64,000 nucleotides of DNA from Aurantimonas sp965217685 (GTDB taxonomy: Bacteria > Pseudomonadota > Alphaproteobacteria > Rhizobiales > Rhizobiaceae): positions 930,001 through 994,000 of the forward strand of contig CBDCIZ010000003.1 of assembly GCA_965217685.1 (NCBI GenBank), in the 5' to 3' direction. The first letter of the stretch is position 1, and every line of letters begins with the position of its first letter. The position numbers and the translations under genes were made by a program. Under the pieces are notes generated by a model. The model searched no databases and was not told where the DNA came from. It saw nothing but the letters and a program-made list of their open reading frames with translations. Positions 36,670 to 44,787 of the stretch are shown one piece after another.

Positions 36670-37592
36670 GCCACCGATCCACCGTCACGCTGCTGGAGGT
36701 GGCGCCCCGCGACGGCTTTCAGTCGATTGCCGATCCGCTGCCGACGGCCGAGAAGATCGCCATCGTCGAAATGCTTCTGGACGCGGGCGTGACGCGCATG
36801 GAGCTCGGCTCCTTCGTCAGCCCGAAGGCGATACCGCAGATGGCCGACATGGCGGCGATCGCGGCGCATTTCAAAGACCGTCCGGAGTGCCGCCTGTCGG
36901 TGCTGGTGCCCAACGCCAAAGGCGCGAGCCTTGCCGCGCAGAGCGGCTACCGCGACCTCGTCTTCGTCGTCTCGGTGTCGGAGGCCCACAACCGCAACAA
37001 CGTCCGCCAGAGCGTCACGCAGTCTCTCGACCAATTGCGGGCGATCGTCGAGGAAATGGCCGACAGTCCAGACGGAAGATTACGTATCGATCTGTCGACC
37101 GCCTTCGACTGTCCATTCGAGGGTACCGTTCCGCTCGACGACGTCCGCCGCGTCTTTGCCGAGGCACTGGAGATCGCACCGCACGCCGAGTTCGCTCTCT
37201 GCGACACGACCGGTCGCGCCGATCCGCTGACGGTCGCCAGACGCTTCGAGGCCGTGATGACCGAGGCGCCGGAGGAAACCGTCTGGGCCTTTCACGGCCA
37301 CGACACCTTCGGCATGGGCGTCGCCAACGCGCTCTACGCCCATTCGGTCGGTGTCGAGATCATCGACGGCGCTGCGGCCGGTCTCGGCGGCTGCCCCTTC
37401 GCGCCGGATGCCACCGGCAACACCGCGACCGAAGACTTGCACTTCGCCTTCGAGCAAGGCGGGGTTCGCACCGGCATCGACCGCGACAAACTACTGGCCG
37501 CCGCAGACCGCATCGCCGCACTGCCCGGCGGCAAGACCGCCAGCCATCTGCGCATCGTTCCCCGTCGCCGCGCACTCGAACGAGCCTCGTAA
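36666..37592 (+). CDS. HMG-CoA-lyase-family lyase (HMG-CoA or (R)-citramalyl-CoA lyase)
   Basis: A 308-residue TIM-barrel lyase. It has the N-terminal EVAPRDGFQS metal/catalytic motif, the metal ligands in FHGHDTFGMGVANA, and the loop GLGGCPFAPDATGN with Cys243 in the position of the HMG-CoA lyase catalytic cysteine. Family members cleave HMG-CoA to acetoacetate and acetyl-CoA, or (R)-citramalyl-CoA to pyruvate and acetyl-CoA. Coupling to a CoA-transferase and an aconitase-type hydratase favours the second, but sequence alone does not decide. It overlaps the aconitase gene by four bases and is last in the operon. Confidence 0.88.
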   Translation: MSHRSTVTLLEVAPRDGFQSIADPLPTAEKIAIVEMLLDAGVTRMELGSFVSPKAIPQMADMAAIAAHFKDRPECRLSVLVPNAKGASLAAQSGYRDLVFVVSVSEAHNRNNVRQSVTQSLDQLRAIVEEMADSPDGRLRIDLSTAFDCPFEGTVPLDDVRRVFAEALEIAPHAEFALCDTTGRADPLTVARRFEAVMTEAPEETVWAFHGHDTFGMGVANALYAHSVGVEIIDGAAAGLGGCPFAPDATGNTATEDLHFAFEQGGVRTGIDRDKLLAAADRIAALPGGKTASHLRIVPRRRALERAS

Positions 37593-37680
37593 GCGCGAAA
37601 AGCTTTTCTGATCGATGAAACAAAGCCGCACCGGATCGACGAACGACCGCTGAGCGGCGTTGGTCAACCGCTCGTGCGCG

Positions 37681-38340
37681 TCAGGTCTTCGATGGCAATT
37701 CGCGCTGGCCGGTCCGCGCGACGCGGGGGCCGCCCGACAGCATCGCCCAGAGCGTCCGCGGCACGAGCAGTGCGAGCAGCACATGAACAACGAGAAAGCC
37801 GACAATCACGGCCATGCCGGCGAAATGGGCGATCCGCGCGCCCTGGAAACCGCCGAAGAGGTCGATGACGAAAGCCAGTTGCACCGGCTTCCAGATCGCC
37901 AACCCCGTGACGACCTGGACGAGACCAGCCAGGATCACGACGAGATAGAGGATCTTCTGCACCGCATTGTAGACGGTCAGATCCTCGTGGGCGAGCTTCA
38001 GCCGCAACGTTTCGCGGATCGTCTGCTTGATGTCGGCCGCCCGGATTGGCAGCAACCGCTCGCGAAACCGGCCGGTCGCAAATCCATAGATGAGATAGGC
38101 CAAGCCGTTCAGCATCAGCACCCACATGGCGGCGAAGTGCCACTGGAGATGCTGCGGTGCCCAATTGCCAAGGGTGATCGCGCCGGGAAAATGCAGGCCG
38201 CTGACGATCACGGAATCATTGTAAATGCCCCAACCGGAGCCGATCATCACGATCATCGCGACCGCGTTGATCCAGTGCATTGCCCGGATGGACTTCGGAT
38301 GAAGTTTGCGCGTCGCTGGCGGCACGTTCGCGGTGACCAT
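37681..38340 (-). CDS. Cytochrome b561/b6-type membrane protein
   Basis: A 219-residue protein with four membrane segments and histidines placed for two b hemes (AMHWINAVAM, LQWHFAAMW, IAHFAGMAV, VVHVLLAL). It resembles the cytochrome b subunits that pass quinone electrons to or from periplasmic molybdoenzymes. The open frame begins at 38379, but GGAGG five bases before the ATG at 38340 makes that the likely start. A sulfite-oxidase-type molybdoenzyme on the same strand lies about 6 kb upstream, separated by an opposite-strand cluster. Confidence 0.82.
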   Translation of the reverse strand: MVTANVPPATRKLHPKSIRAMHWINAVAMIVMIGSGWGIYNDSVIVSGLHFPGAITLGNWAPQHLQWHFAAMWVLMLNGLAYLIYGFATGRFRERLLPIRAADIKQTIRETLRLKLAHEDLTVYNAVQKILYLVVILAGLVQVVTGLAIWKPVQLAFVIDLFGGFQGARIAHFAGMAVIVGFLVVHVLLALLVPRTLWAMLSGGPRVARTGQRELPSKT

Positions 38341-38519
38341 GGGACCTCCTGACATTGTGACCATCTCCGGCTGCGGCATGACGGGACTGGATGACGGCTG
38401 CCGACCACCGAAGCCGGCTCGGCATTTTCAAAAGCAAGGGTTTCAGCCCCGGCGTGACCGTGGATTCGATGCGCGCCACTTTTGTGGACCGTGCCAATTC
38501 GCGGGTCGCCTTCTCTGGC

Positions 38520-38966
38520 TCAATGCGCCGGCTTGCTCAGCGCGACGGACAACTTCGCATCGCGCGAGACGGGGCGTTCGTCCTTTGCGGAAAAGGCCGG
38601 CAATGCGGCCAATTGCTGCGGCGAGTAGGCGTTCACCTCCAGATATTGGCCGTTCAGCGCCAATGCCTCGACCGGCACGGCGACTGATCGCCGCGACCAG
38701 GCAAACCGGCCGCCGAGATCGATAATCACGAAGATTCGGTTGTCGACGCGCTCCACCACGTCGGAGACGAAGCCGATCGTCGGCTGGCTTTCCAGATGCC
38801 GCAACACCTGGCGCCCGATAAGATCGCCGACCAGAACCTCCTGCGGAAAGCGCTGCGCCGCAATCGCCTGCAACTGCTCGTAGGTCGGTGCGTCCTGGGC
38901 CATTCCCGGCGTTGCCAGGCTGGCCAGTAGCAAGAGGGCAGCGGCGTGCCGAACCGAGATCGACAT
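38520..38966 (-). CDS. Small exported PRC-barrel-like protein
   Basis: A 148-residue protein with a clear signal peptide (VRHAAALLLLASLATPGMAQ). The mature part contains QVLVGDLIGRQV-like and TIGFVSDVVERVDNRIFVII segments followed by a short helix, a pattern resembling PRC-barrel domains. It is probably periplasmic and has no catalytic motif. It is transcribed toward the cytochrome b gene, 179 bases away, so the two may be co-expressed. The function is unknown. Confidence 0.6.
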   Translation of the reverse strand: MSISVRHAAALLLLASLATPGMAQDAPTYEQLQAIAAQRFPQEVLVGDLIGRQVLRHLESQPTIGFVSDVVERVDNRIFVIIDLGGRFAWSRRSVAVPVEALALNGQYLEVNAYSPQQLAALPAFSAKDERPVSRDAKLSVALSKPAH

Positions 38967-39243
38967 GATGAGCGTGGCTCACGTTTGGGTGCGTTTCGAC
39001 CGATATTCGAGGCCGTCCGCTAAAACGTTACACCTCTCGCCTACCGCGAAAATTCGGCAACCCGTTGCAGCCTAAGCTCGTTGGCAGGCGAAACATATCG
39101 AGGCGTCGTAACGTTGCCGCACTGCGGTACGAAAACAATTATAACGCCGGCGAAAAACTTGGCGCATTAACCAGCAATCTTTCGATCTCGCTTTCTCGTA
39201 TCGATCATCGCATCTCTTGCAATCCTATTCCGGACGCAGCGCA

Positions 39244-40416
39244 ATGGACCATTTCGAAGAACGTCCGACCTCGATGCGAACCCGTCTGGCGCGTGGCGCC
39301 AGCCAAGGCGGCCTCACCGAGGAGGACGTCACGCCGGGGATTCGCCTGTCGGTCAGCTATCTGCGCGGCGCCGACAACACCTACAGTTCCGGCCGGGTCT
39401 ACGGCCGCGCCGACAATGCCGGAACGCAAAGTGCCGAGACGCTGATCGCCGACCTCGAAAACGGCGCGGAGGCGCTGCTCTTCGCCTCGGGCACGGCGGC
39501 CGCAACGGCCTTTTTCATGGCGCTGGACCCGACCGAGATCGTCGCGCCCAAGCAGATGTATTGGGGGCTGAAGGGATGGCTGCGCGACCGCGCCGCGCGC
39601 TTCGGCCATCGCGTGCGGTTCGTCGACATGTCGTCGCTCGACGCCGTACGCGACGCCATCGTTGCGGGCCGCACCGGCATCGTCTGGATCGAAACGCCGA
39701 GCAATCCCTTGTGGACGCTCACCGACATTGCCGCCGTCTGTGCCATCGCCCATGCCGCCGACGCGCGCGTGTGCGCTGACTCCACCGTCTCGACGCCGAT
39801 CATCACCAAGCCGCTCGAGCACGGCGCCGACTATGTGCTGCATTCGGCGACGAAATACCTCAACGGCCATTGCGACGTCACCGCCGGCGTCATCGTGGCA
39901 CGCCGAACCGACGGCCTCTGGTCGCGCATCCGCTCGGTGCGCGAGGACCATGGCGCGGTGCCCGGCCCCGTCGAAGCCTGGATGCTGATGCGCGGCATGC
40001 GCACGCTGGAGCTTCGGATGAAGGCGCACAGCCAGAGCGCCATGGAGATCGCCAACGCTCTGAAAACCAGCGCACGGGGCGATATCGAGGCAGTGCTTTA
40101 TCCTGGCCTCGCCGACCATCAGGGCCACGAAATCGCGGCCCGGCAAATGACCGGCGGTTATGGCGGTCTGCTATCGATCCGCCTCACCGGCGGTTTCGAA
40201 GCGGCGCTTGCCACCGCCGCCCATGTCCGCCTGTGGCGGCGGGCCACCTCCTTCGGCGGGCTGGAAAGCCTGATCGAGCACCGCGCCTCGATCGAGGGTG
40301 TCGGGACGCCCTGCCCCGACGATCTCCTGCGGCTTTCGGTCGGACTGGAAGACCCGGCAGATCTCCTCGACGATCTCTATCAGGCCCTCGATCGCTCACC
40401 TCGCCTGGCCGCCTGA
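39244..40416 (+). CDS. Cys/Met-metabolism PLP enzyme (cystathionine gamma-synthase/lyase family)
   Basis: A 390-residue PLP-dependent enzyme. The Schiff-base lysine is Lys204 in HSATKYLNGH; the YSSGRVYGR phosphate-contact region, the ASGTAAATA loop and CADSTVSTP are intact. The family covers cystathionine lyases and synthases and O-acyl-homoserine sulfhydrylases; the exact reaction is unclear. ATGs at 39244 and 39274 are both possible. It heads a plus-strand run that continues into glycosyltransferase genes, an odd mixture that may be coincidence. Confidence 0.88.
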   Translation: MDHFEERPTSMRTRLARGASQGGLTEEDVTPGIRLSVSYLRGADNTYSSGRVYGRADNAGTQSAETLIADLENGAEALLFASGTAAATAFFMALDPTEIVAPKQMYWGLKGWLRDRAARFGHRVRFVDMSSLDAVRDAIVAGRTGIVWIETPSNPLWTLTDIAAVCAIAHAADARVCADSTVSTPIITKPLEHGADYVLHSATKYLNGHCDVTAGVIVARRTDGLWSRIRSVREDHGAVPGPVEAWMLMRGMRTLELRMKAHSQSAMEIANALKTSARGDIEAVLYPGLADHQGHEIAARQMTGGYGGLLSIRLTGGFEAALATAAHVRLWRRATSFGGLESLIEHRASIEGVGTPCPDDLLRLSVGLEDPADLLDDLYQALDRSPRLAA

Positions 40417-40439
40417 ACCGCATACGGACCTCCCGCCTC

Positions 40440-41162
40440 ATGAACACCGTCGCCATCGCCATCATCTGCAAGAACCCGACGCCGGGCCGGTCCAAGACGC
40501 GCCTCGGCTCGGTGCTCAGCGATACCCAATGCGCCGAGATATCAGCCTGCTTCATCGCCGATCTCGCCGAGACGATCGAGATGGCAAGCCGCATCGATCC
40601 CCGCATCAAGGGCTATGCGCTCTATACGCCGATCGGCGCTGAGGCCGAGGTTCGCAAGCTTTTGCCGGATGGCTTCGGCATAGTGCCGCAGGTCGAGGGC
40701 GATTTTGGCGACCGGCTCCATAACGGCATCCTCGACCTGCTCGCGCTCGGCCATTGCGGCGCGATCGTCCTCAATTCCGACAGTCCCACCTTGCCGCGCC
40801 AAGTGCTTCTCGACGCGGCCGCCGCGGTTCTGGATGGCGACCGGGTGGTGCTCGGGCCGGCCGAGGACGGCGGCTACACGCTGATCGGTCTTAGCCAGGA
40901 TCATCGCGAAGTCTTCGACGACATCGCCTGGAGCACCGAGGCGGTGCTCGCCGAAACCGAGGACCGCGCCCACGCTATCGGCTTGCCGGTCACGAAGGTC
41001 GGCCGCTGGTACGATGTCGACGACAGGGCATCCTTCGACACGCTTGTCGACGAATTGCGCGGGCGGCGGCCGGATTTCGCTAAAGGCAGCCCCGAGCCGG
41101 AAGCCCGGCGCACAAGGCGATTTCTCGAAGGGGTGCTGTCGGAAATGGATCTGGTGCGATGA
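40440..41162 (+). CDS. TIGR04282/DUF2064 glycosyltransferase-like protein
   Basis: A 240-residue GT-A-like nucleotidyl/glycosyl-transferase. It opens with AIAIICKNPTPGRSKTRLG, a cofactor-binding motif similar to molybdenum-cofactor guanylyltransferases, and has VLNSDSPTLPRQ and GPAEDGGYTLIGL. Members often lie beside a partner GT2 enzyme, as here (four-base overlap with the next gene). The acceptor is unknown. It starts 24 bases after the PLP-enzyme gene. Confidence 0.85.
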   Translation: MNTVAIAIICKNPTPGRSKTRLGSVLSDTQCAEISACFIADLAETIEMASRIDPRIKGYALYTPIGAEAEVRKLLPDGFGIVPQVEGDFGDRLHNGILDLLALGHCGAIVLNSDSPTLPRQVLLDAAAAVLDGDRVVLGPAEDGGYTLIGLSQDHREVFDDIAWSTEAVLAETEDRAHAIGLPVTKVGRWYDVDDRASFDTLVDELRGRRPDFAKGSPEPEARRTRRFLEGVLSEMDLVR

Positions 41163-41917
41163 CCGGCGTGACCGAGCTGGCGCTGAAGGTCGGCGTGGTG
41201 ATTCCCTGCCTCGACGAGGAAGAGGCGATCGGCGGTGTCGTTCGAGAGGTTCGCGCGACCGGCTTTCAAACGGTGATCGTCGTCGACAACGGCTCGACCG
41301 ACGAAACGGCCGAAAACGCCGCGGCCGCCGGCGCGCTGGTGGTCGTCGAGCCGCAGCGCGGTTACGGCCGGGCCTGCGCCACCGGCATCGCCGCCTTGCC
41401 GCCCGAAATCGAGATCGTCTGTTTCATGGATGGTGACGGCAGTGACCCGGGCGAAGGGCTTGCTGCCGTCACCCAGCCGATTCTCGATGGGACCGCTGAT
41501 TTCGTCCTCGGCTCTCGTGTTCGCGGGACGCGCGAAAAGGGCAGCCTGACCCCGCAGCAGGTGGTCGCCGGTCGCATGTCGGGTGTCCTGATCCGCTCGC
41601 TTTACGGCGCGCGCTTTTCCGACATGTCGCCGGTCCGGGCGATCCGCGTCGACGTCCTGCGCGCGCTCGCCATGCGCGAGACGACCTATGGCTGGAACCT
41701 CGAAATGCAGATGCGGGCGGCGGCGGCGGACCTTCGCTGCGTCGAGATTCCGGTCGGCCATCGGCTGCGCCGCGGCGGCCAGTCGAAGGTGTCGGGAAAC
41801 GTCAAAGCCGTCGCGGGGGCGACATGGAAAATTGCGACGACCTTCCTGCGGCTCGCGCGCGATCTACGCAAGCCGAGTGCATCACGGCAGCAATTGGCCT
41901 CAACGAACCGGCCCTGA
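41159..41917 (+). CDS. GT2 family glycosyltransferase (polyprenyl-phosphate type)
   Basis: A 252-residue GT-A enzyme with VGVVIPCLDEEEAIG at the N-terminus, the VVDNGSTDET donor motif and the metal-binding FMDGDGSDPG. It resembles polyprenyl-phosphate mannose/glucose synthases but lacks a C-terminal membrane tail. It overlaps the TIGR04282 gene by four bases. It probably makes a lipid-linked sugar donor, which would suit the membrane transferase two genes downstream. Confidence 0.86.
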   Translation: MTGVTELALKVGVVIPCLDEEEAIGGVVREVRATGFQTVIVVDNGSTDETAENAAAAGALVVVEPQRGYGRACATGIAALPPEIEIVCFMDGDGSDPGEGLAAVTQPILDGTADFVLGSRVRGTREKGSLTPQQVVAGRMSGVLIRSLYGARFSDMSPVRAIRVDVLRALAMRETTYGWNLEMQMRAAAADLRCVEIPVGHRLRRGGQSKVSGNVKAVAGATWKIATTFLRLARDLRKPSASRQQLASTNRP

Positions 41918-41978
41918 ACGGTTCATGTGCCGCAGGGCTCCAAGCGGGCACGCAAGCGAGAATCGAGGGGGAGACAAC

Positions 41979-43010
41979 ATGGTCGTCTTGCTGACCGGCG
42001 CGGCGGGCTTCATCGGACATCACGTGCTCGACCGGCTGTGCGCCCGCGGCCATGAGATCCGCACGCTCGATTCCCTGCGAGCCGACGTCCATGGGACCAG
42101 CGACTGGACGCCGGGCAACGGCATCGAGTTCATCCACGGCGACGTGCGCGATCCGGCCGTCCTCGACCGCGCGCTCGAAGGCATCGACGGGGTGATCCAT
42201 CTTGCCGCCAAGGTCGGGCTCGGCGTTGCGATCGGCGACATGCCGGACTACGCCTCCAGCAACGACACCGGCACCGCCGAACTCCTGGCGGCGATGGCAC
42301 GCCACGAGGTGAAGCGCCTGACCATCGCCAGTTCCATGGTGATCTATGGCGAGGGGCTCGGCGCATGCCCCGGGCACGGCCTCGTCATGCCCGCGCCGCG
42401 ATCTGCCGCCGCACTCACCGAAGGCCAGTACGAGCCGCCCTGCCCCCATTGCGGCCAGACCCTCGCCCCGGCGCTGGTTGCCGAGGAGGTCGCGCCCGAC
42501 CCGCGCAACGCCTACGCGACGAGCAAGCTCGCCCAGGAGTTCTACGCCCGCAACTGGGCCCGTGCGACCGGCGGTTCGGCGGCGATGATGCGCTATCACA
42601 ACGTCTACGGCCCCGGTATGCCGAAGGACACGCCGTATGCCGGCGTGGCAGCGATCTTCCTGTCGGCGCTGCGCCGTGGCGAGGCACCGCGCGTCTTCGA
42701 GGATGGAGGCCAGAGGCGCGATTTCGTCCATGTAAAGGACGTCGCCAGCGCCACCGTCGCGGCGTTCGAACAGATCGAGACAGACGTCGAAGCCTACAAT
42801 GTCGGCTCGGGAACACCACGCACGGTCGGCGACATGGCGCGGGCGCTCGCCGAAGCCTCCGGCGGGCCCGAACCCATCGTCACCGGCGACTGGCGGCTCG
42901 GCGACGTGCGCCACATCACCGCCGATTCCTCGAAACTGATGCGGCGCCTCGCCTGGCGGCCGGAAGTGGAGTTTGCCGATGGTATGGCCGACCTCGCCCG
43001 CACCCTCTGA
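41979..43010 (+). CDS. NAD-dependent sugar epimerase/dehydratase with Cys-pair insert
   Basis: A 343-residue extended SDR. The NAD motif LLTGAAGFIGHHV is at 4-16, the catalytic serine region is IASSMVIYGEG and the catalytic pair is YATSK. A PPCPHCGQ insert near residue 152, probably a metal- or disulfide-forming knuckle, marks a subgroup that includes dTDP-L-rhamnose 4-epimerase-like enzymes. GGGGGAG precedes the ATG at 41979. It likely supplies the nucleotide sugar for the neighbouring transferases; the sugar is not known. Confidence 0.87.
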   Translation: MVVLLTGAAGFIGHHVLDRLCARGHEIRTLDSLRADVHGTSDWTPGNGIEFIHGDVRDPAVLDRALEGIDGVIHLAAKVGLGVAIGDMPDYASSNDTGTAELLAAMARHEVKRLTIASSMVIYGEGLGACPGHGLVMPAPRSAAALTEGQYEPPCPHCGQTLAPALVAEEVAPDPRNAYATSKLAQEFYARNWARATGGSAAMMRYHNVYGPGMPKDTPYAGVAAIFLSALRRGEAPRVFEDGGQRRDFVHVKDVASATVAAFEQIETDVEAYNVGSGTPRTVGDMARALAEASGGPEPIVTGDWRLGDVRHITADSSKLMRRLAWRPEVEFADGMADLARTL

Positions 43011-44373
43011 GGTCGCCCTTCCACGTGCTTCGCCGACGCGCGCAAACGAAACGTCCGGGGGCTGGTCGCCATCGACGTTCCTTTTCGCGCTCTTCGCGGT
43101 GGTGATGGCGACGATGACCGTCTACGGCTCGACGTTGCTCTGGCATTGGCACCATCCGACACTGTGGCGACTGATGGTCGTGCAAGGGGTGGTTTTTGCG
43201 GCGGGTTGCGCGCTGGTGTTTTCCATGACGCGGAACGGGACCGGGCCGCGCTGGTTGCTGCCGGCGATCCTCGTTCTTGCCGCCCTGATGCGCCTCGTCC
43301 TCATCCCGGCACCGACCGTCTCGACCGACATCTTTCGCTATGTCTGGGATGGCCGGGTTCAGGGAGAGATGACCAACCCCTATCGCTACATCCCCTCCGA
43401 CCCGGCGCTCGAGTCGCTGCGCGACGACGCGATCTACCCGTCGATCAACCGCAAATCCTACGCGCCGACGATCTATCCGCCCTTCGCGCAGATGGTGTTC
43501 TTCGCCGCGACCCGCATTGCCGAGACGCTGACCGCCATGAAGGCGATGATGGTGCTGTTCGAGGCGCTGACCATCTGGGGCCTGATCCGGCTTCTGAAGG
43601 CCCGCGGCCTCTCGCCGGCGCGGGTCGTCTTTTATGCCTGGCATCCGCTGCCGCTTTGGGAGTTCGCAGGAAGCGGTCATATCGATGCCGTCTCGACTGC
43701 GCTTCTGGTTCTCGCCTTCGTTGCGGCCGACAGGCGCTCGCCCGTCTGGACGGGTGTCGCTCTGGCGCTCGGGGCGGTGACGAAGTTCTTCCCCCTCGCC
43801 GTCGGACCGGCGCTTTGGCGGCGCTGGGACTGGCGATTTCCGCTGGCCTTCGCGGTGACCGCAATCGCCTGCTACCTGCCCTATCTCACCGTCGGCACCA
43901 AGGTCTTCGGCTTCCTCGGCTCCTACATGACCGAGGAAGGTATAGAGCAAGGCAACGGCGTCTACCTGATCCGCTTCATCGGCCGCTTCGTCGGCATCGA
44001 CCCGACGGTCGCCAGCCTCTACATGCCGGCCGCGCTCGTCGTCCTCGTGGTGCTCGCAGCGCTCGTCGCCTTCCGGCGGTCGCGCCCCGATCCGGACCTC
44101 GGCGGAGCCTTCCTCCTGATGACGGTCTTCACCTTCCTCATGGCGCCGCATCTCGCCTGGTATTTCACCTGGCTGATCCCGCTCCTTTGCCTTCGGCCCA
44201 ATCTCGGCGTGTTCTATCTGACGCTCGCCGCACCGCTGCTCTACCTGCCAAGCGTCGCGGTTCCCGGCGGGAATGAAAGCGTCATGTATATCCCGTTCGT
44301 CGTCCTGGCCCTGGCCGACATCGCCTGGCAACGCGCAAGGCAACTCGCCTTCCCCGAACGGATTGCCGCATGA
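42979..44373 (+). CDS. Polytopic lipid-linked mannosyltransferase-like protein
   Basis: A 464-residue membrane protein with about 10-12 hydrophobic segments. The first loop has STDIFRYVWDGRVQG, the acidic motif of GT-C transferases such as alpha-mannosyltransferases using polyprenyl-phosphate sugars, followed by YAPTIYPPFAQ. The ATG at 42979 has GTGGAG seven bases upstream and overlaps the epimerase end by 32 bases. It most likely transfers the sugar made by the GT2 enzyme to a lipid or glycan on the outer side of the inner membrane. Confidence 0.83.
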   Translation: MVWPTSPAPSEVALPRASPTRANETSGGWSPSTFLFALFAVVMATMTVYGSTLLWHWHHPTLWRLMVVQGVVFAAGCALVFSMTRNGTGPRWLLPAILVLAALMRLVLIPAPTVSTDIFRYVWDGRVQGEMTNPYRYIPSDPALESLRDDAIYPSINRKSYAPTIYPPFAQMVFFAATRIAETLTAMKAMMVLFEALTIWGLIRLLKARGLSPARVVFYAWHPLPLWEFAGSGHIDAVSTALLVLAFVAADRRSPVWTGVALALGAVTKFFPLAVGPALWRRWDWRFPLAFAVTAIACYLPYLTVGTKVFGFLGSYMTEEGIEQGNGVYLIRFIGRFVGIDPTVASLYMPAALVVLVVLAALVAFRRSRPDPDLGGAFLLMTVFTFLMAPHLAWYFTWLIPLLCLRPNLGVFYLTLAAPLLYLPSVAVPGGNESVMYIPFVVLALADIAWQRARQLAFPERIAA

Positions 44374-44738
44374 CCCGGACCGCCCTGATCGCGCTGATCC
44401 TCCTGAGCGTCAGCCTCAACGCCAGCGCCCAGATCTTCCTGCGCCTCGGCGCCAAGGGCGTCTTCACCGGGGCGGGCGCATCCGGCATCATTGCCATCGT
44501 CGAGACCGTGTTCCGCTGGCCGATCCTGGCGGGCCTTGCCTGCTACGGCTTGAGTGTCGTCACCTGGGTCTTCGTTCTCAGTCGAGCGGAAGCATCCTAC
44601 GCCTACCCGTTTCTCGGTCTCGGATTCGTGCTCGCCGCCGCTATCGGCTGGCTCTTCCTCGACGAGAACCTGACGACGCAACGGATGCTGGCGATCCTGA
44701 TGATCGCCGACGGCGTCGTGCTCCTGGCGTCGACATAG
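44370..44738 (+). CDS. SMR/EamA-type small membrane protein (ArnE-like flippase subunit)
   Basis: A 122-residue protein of four membrane segments, with SVSLNASAQIFLRLGAKG, YAYPFLGLGFVLA and a C-terminal LAILMIADGVVLLA pattern like the ArnE/ArnF subunits that flip undecaprenyl-phosphate aminoarabinose. It overlaps the transferase gene by four bases, so it probably flips the polyprenyl-phosphate sugar used by that transferase. It may work as a homodimer because no second subunit gene is seen. Confidence 0.8.
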   Translation: MTRTALIALILLSVSLNASAQIFLRLGAKGVFTGAGASGIIAIVETVFRWPILAGLACYGLSVVTWVFVLSRAEASYAYPFLGLGFVLAAAIGWLFLDENLTTQRMLAILMIADGVVLLAST

Positions 44739-44787
44739 GCGGCGGCCTCGGCTCTCCGTCCTGCCGCGAGCCAGGAGCGCCGAACCG

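Noticed and set aside
38967..39243. SAM-type riboswitch before the cystathionine-family gene
   Set aside because: Such elements are common before alphaproteobacterial methionine genes, but I could not find the conserved SAM-II core or pseudoknot pairing here.
42916..44343. A 475-codon minus-strand open frame over the GT-C gene
   Set aside because: Charged low-complexity translation typical of the antisense of a membrane-protein gene.
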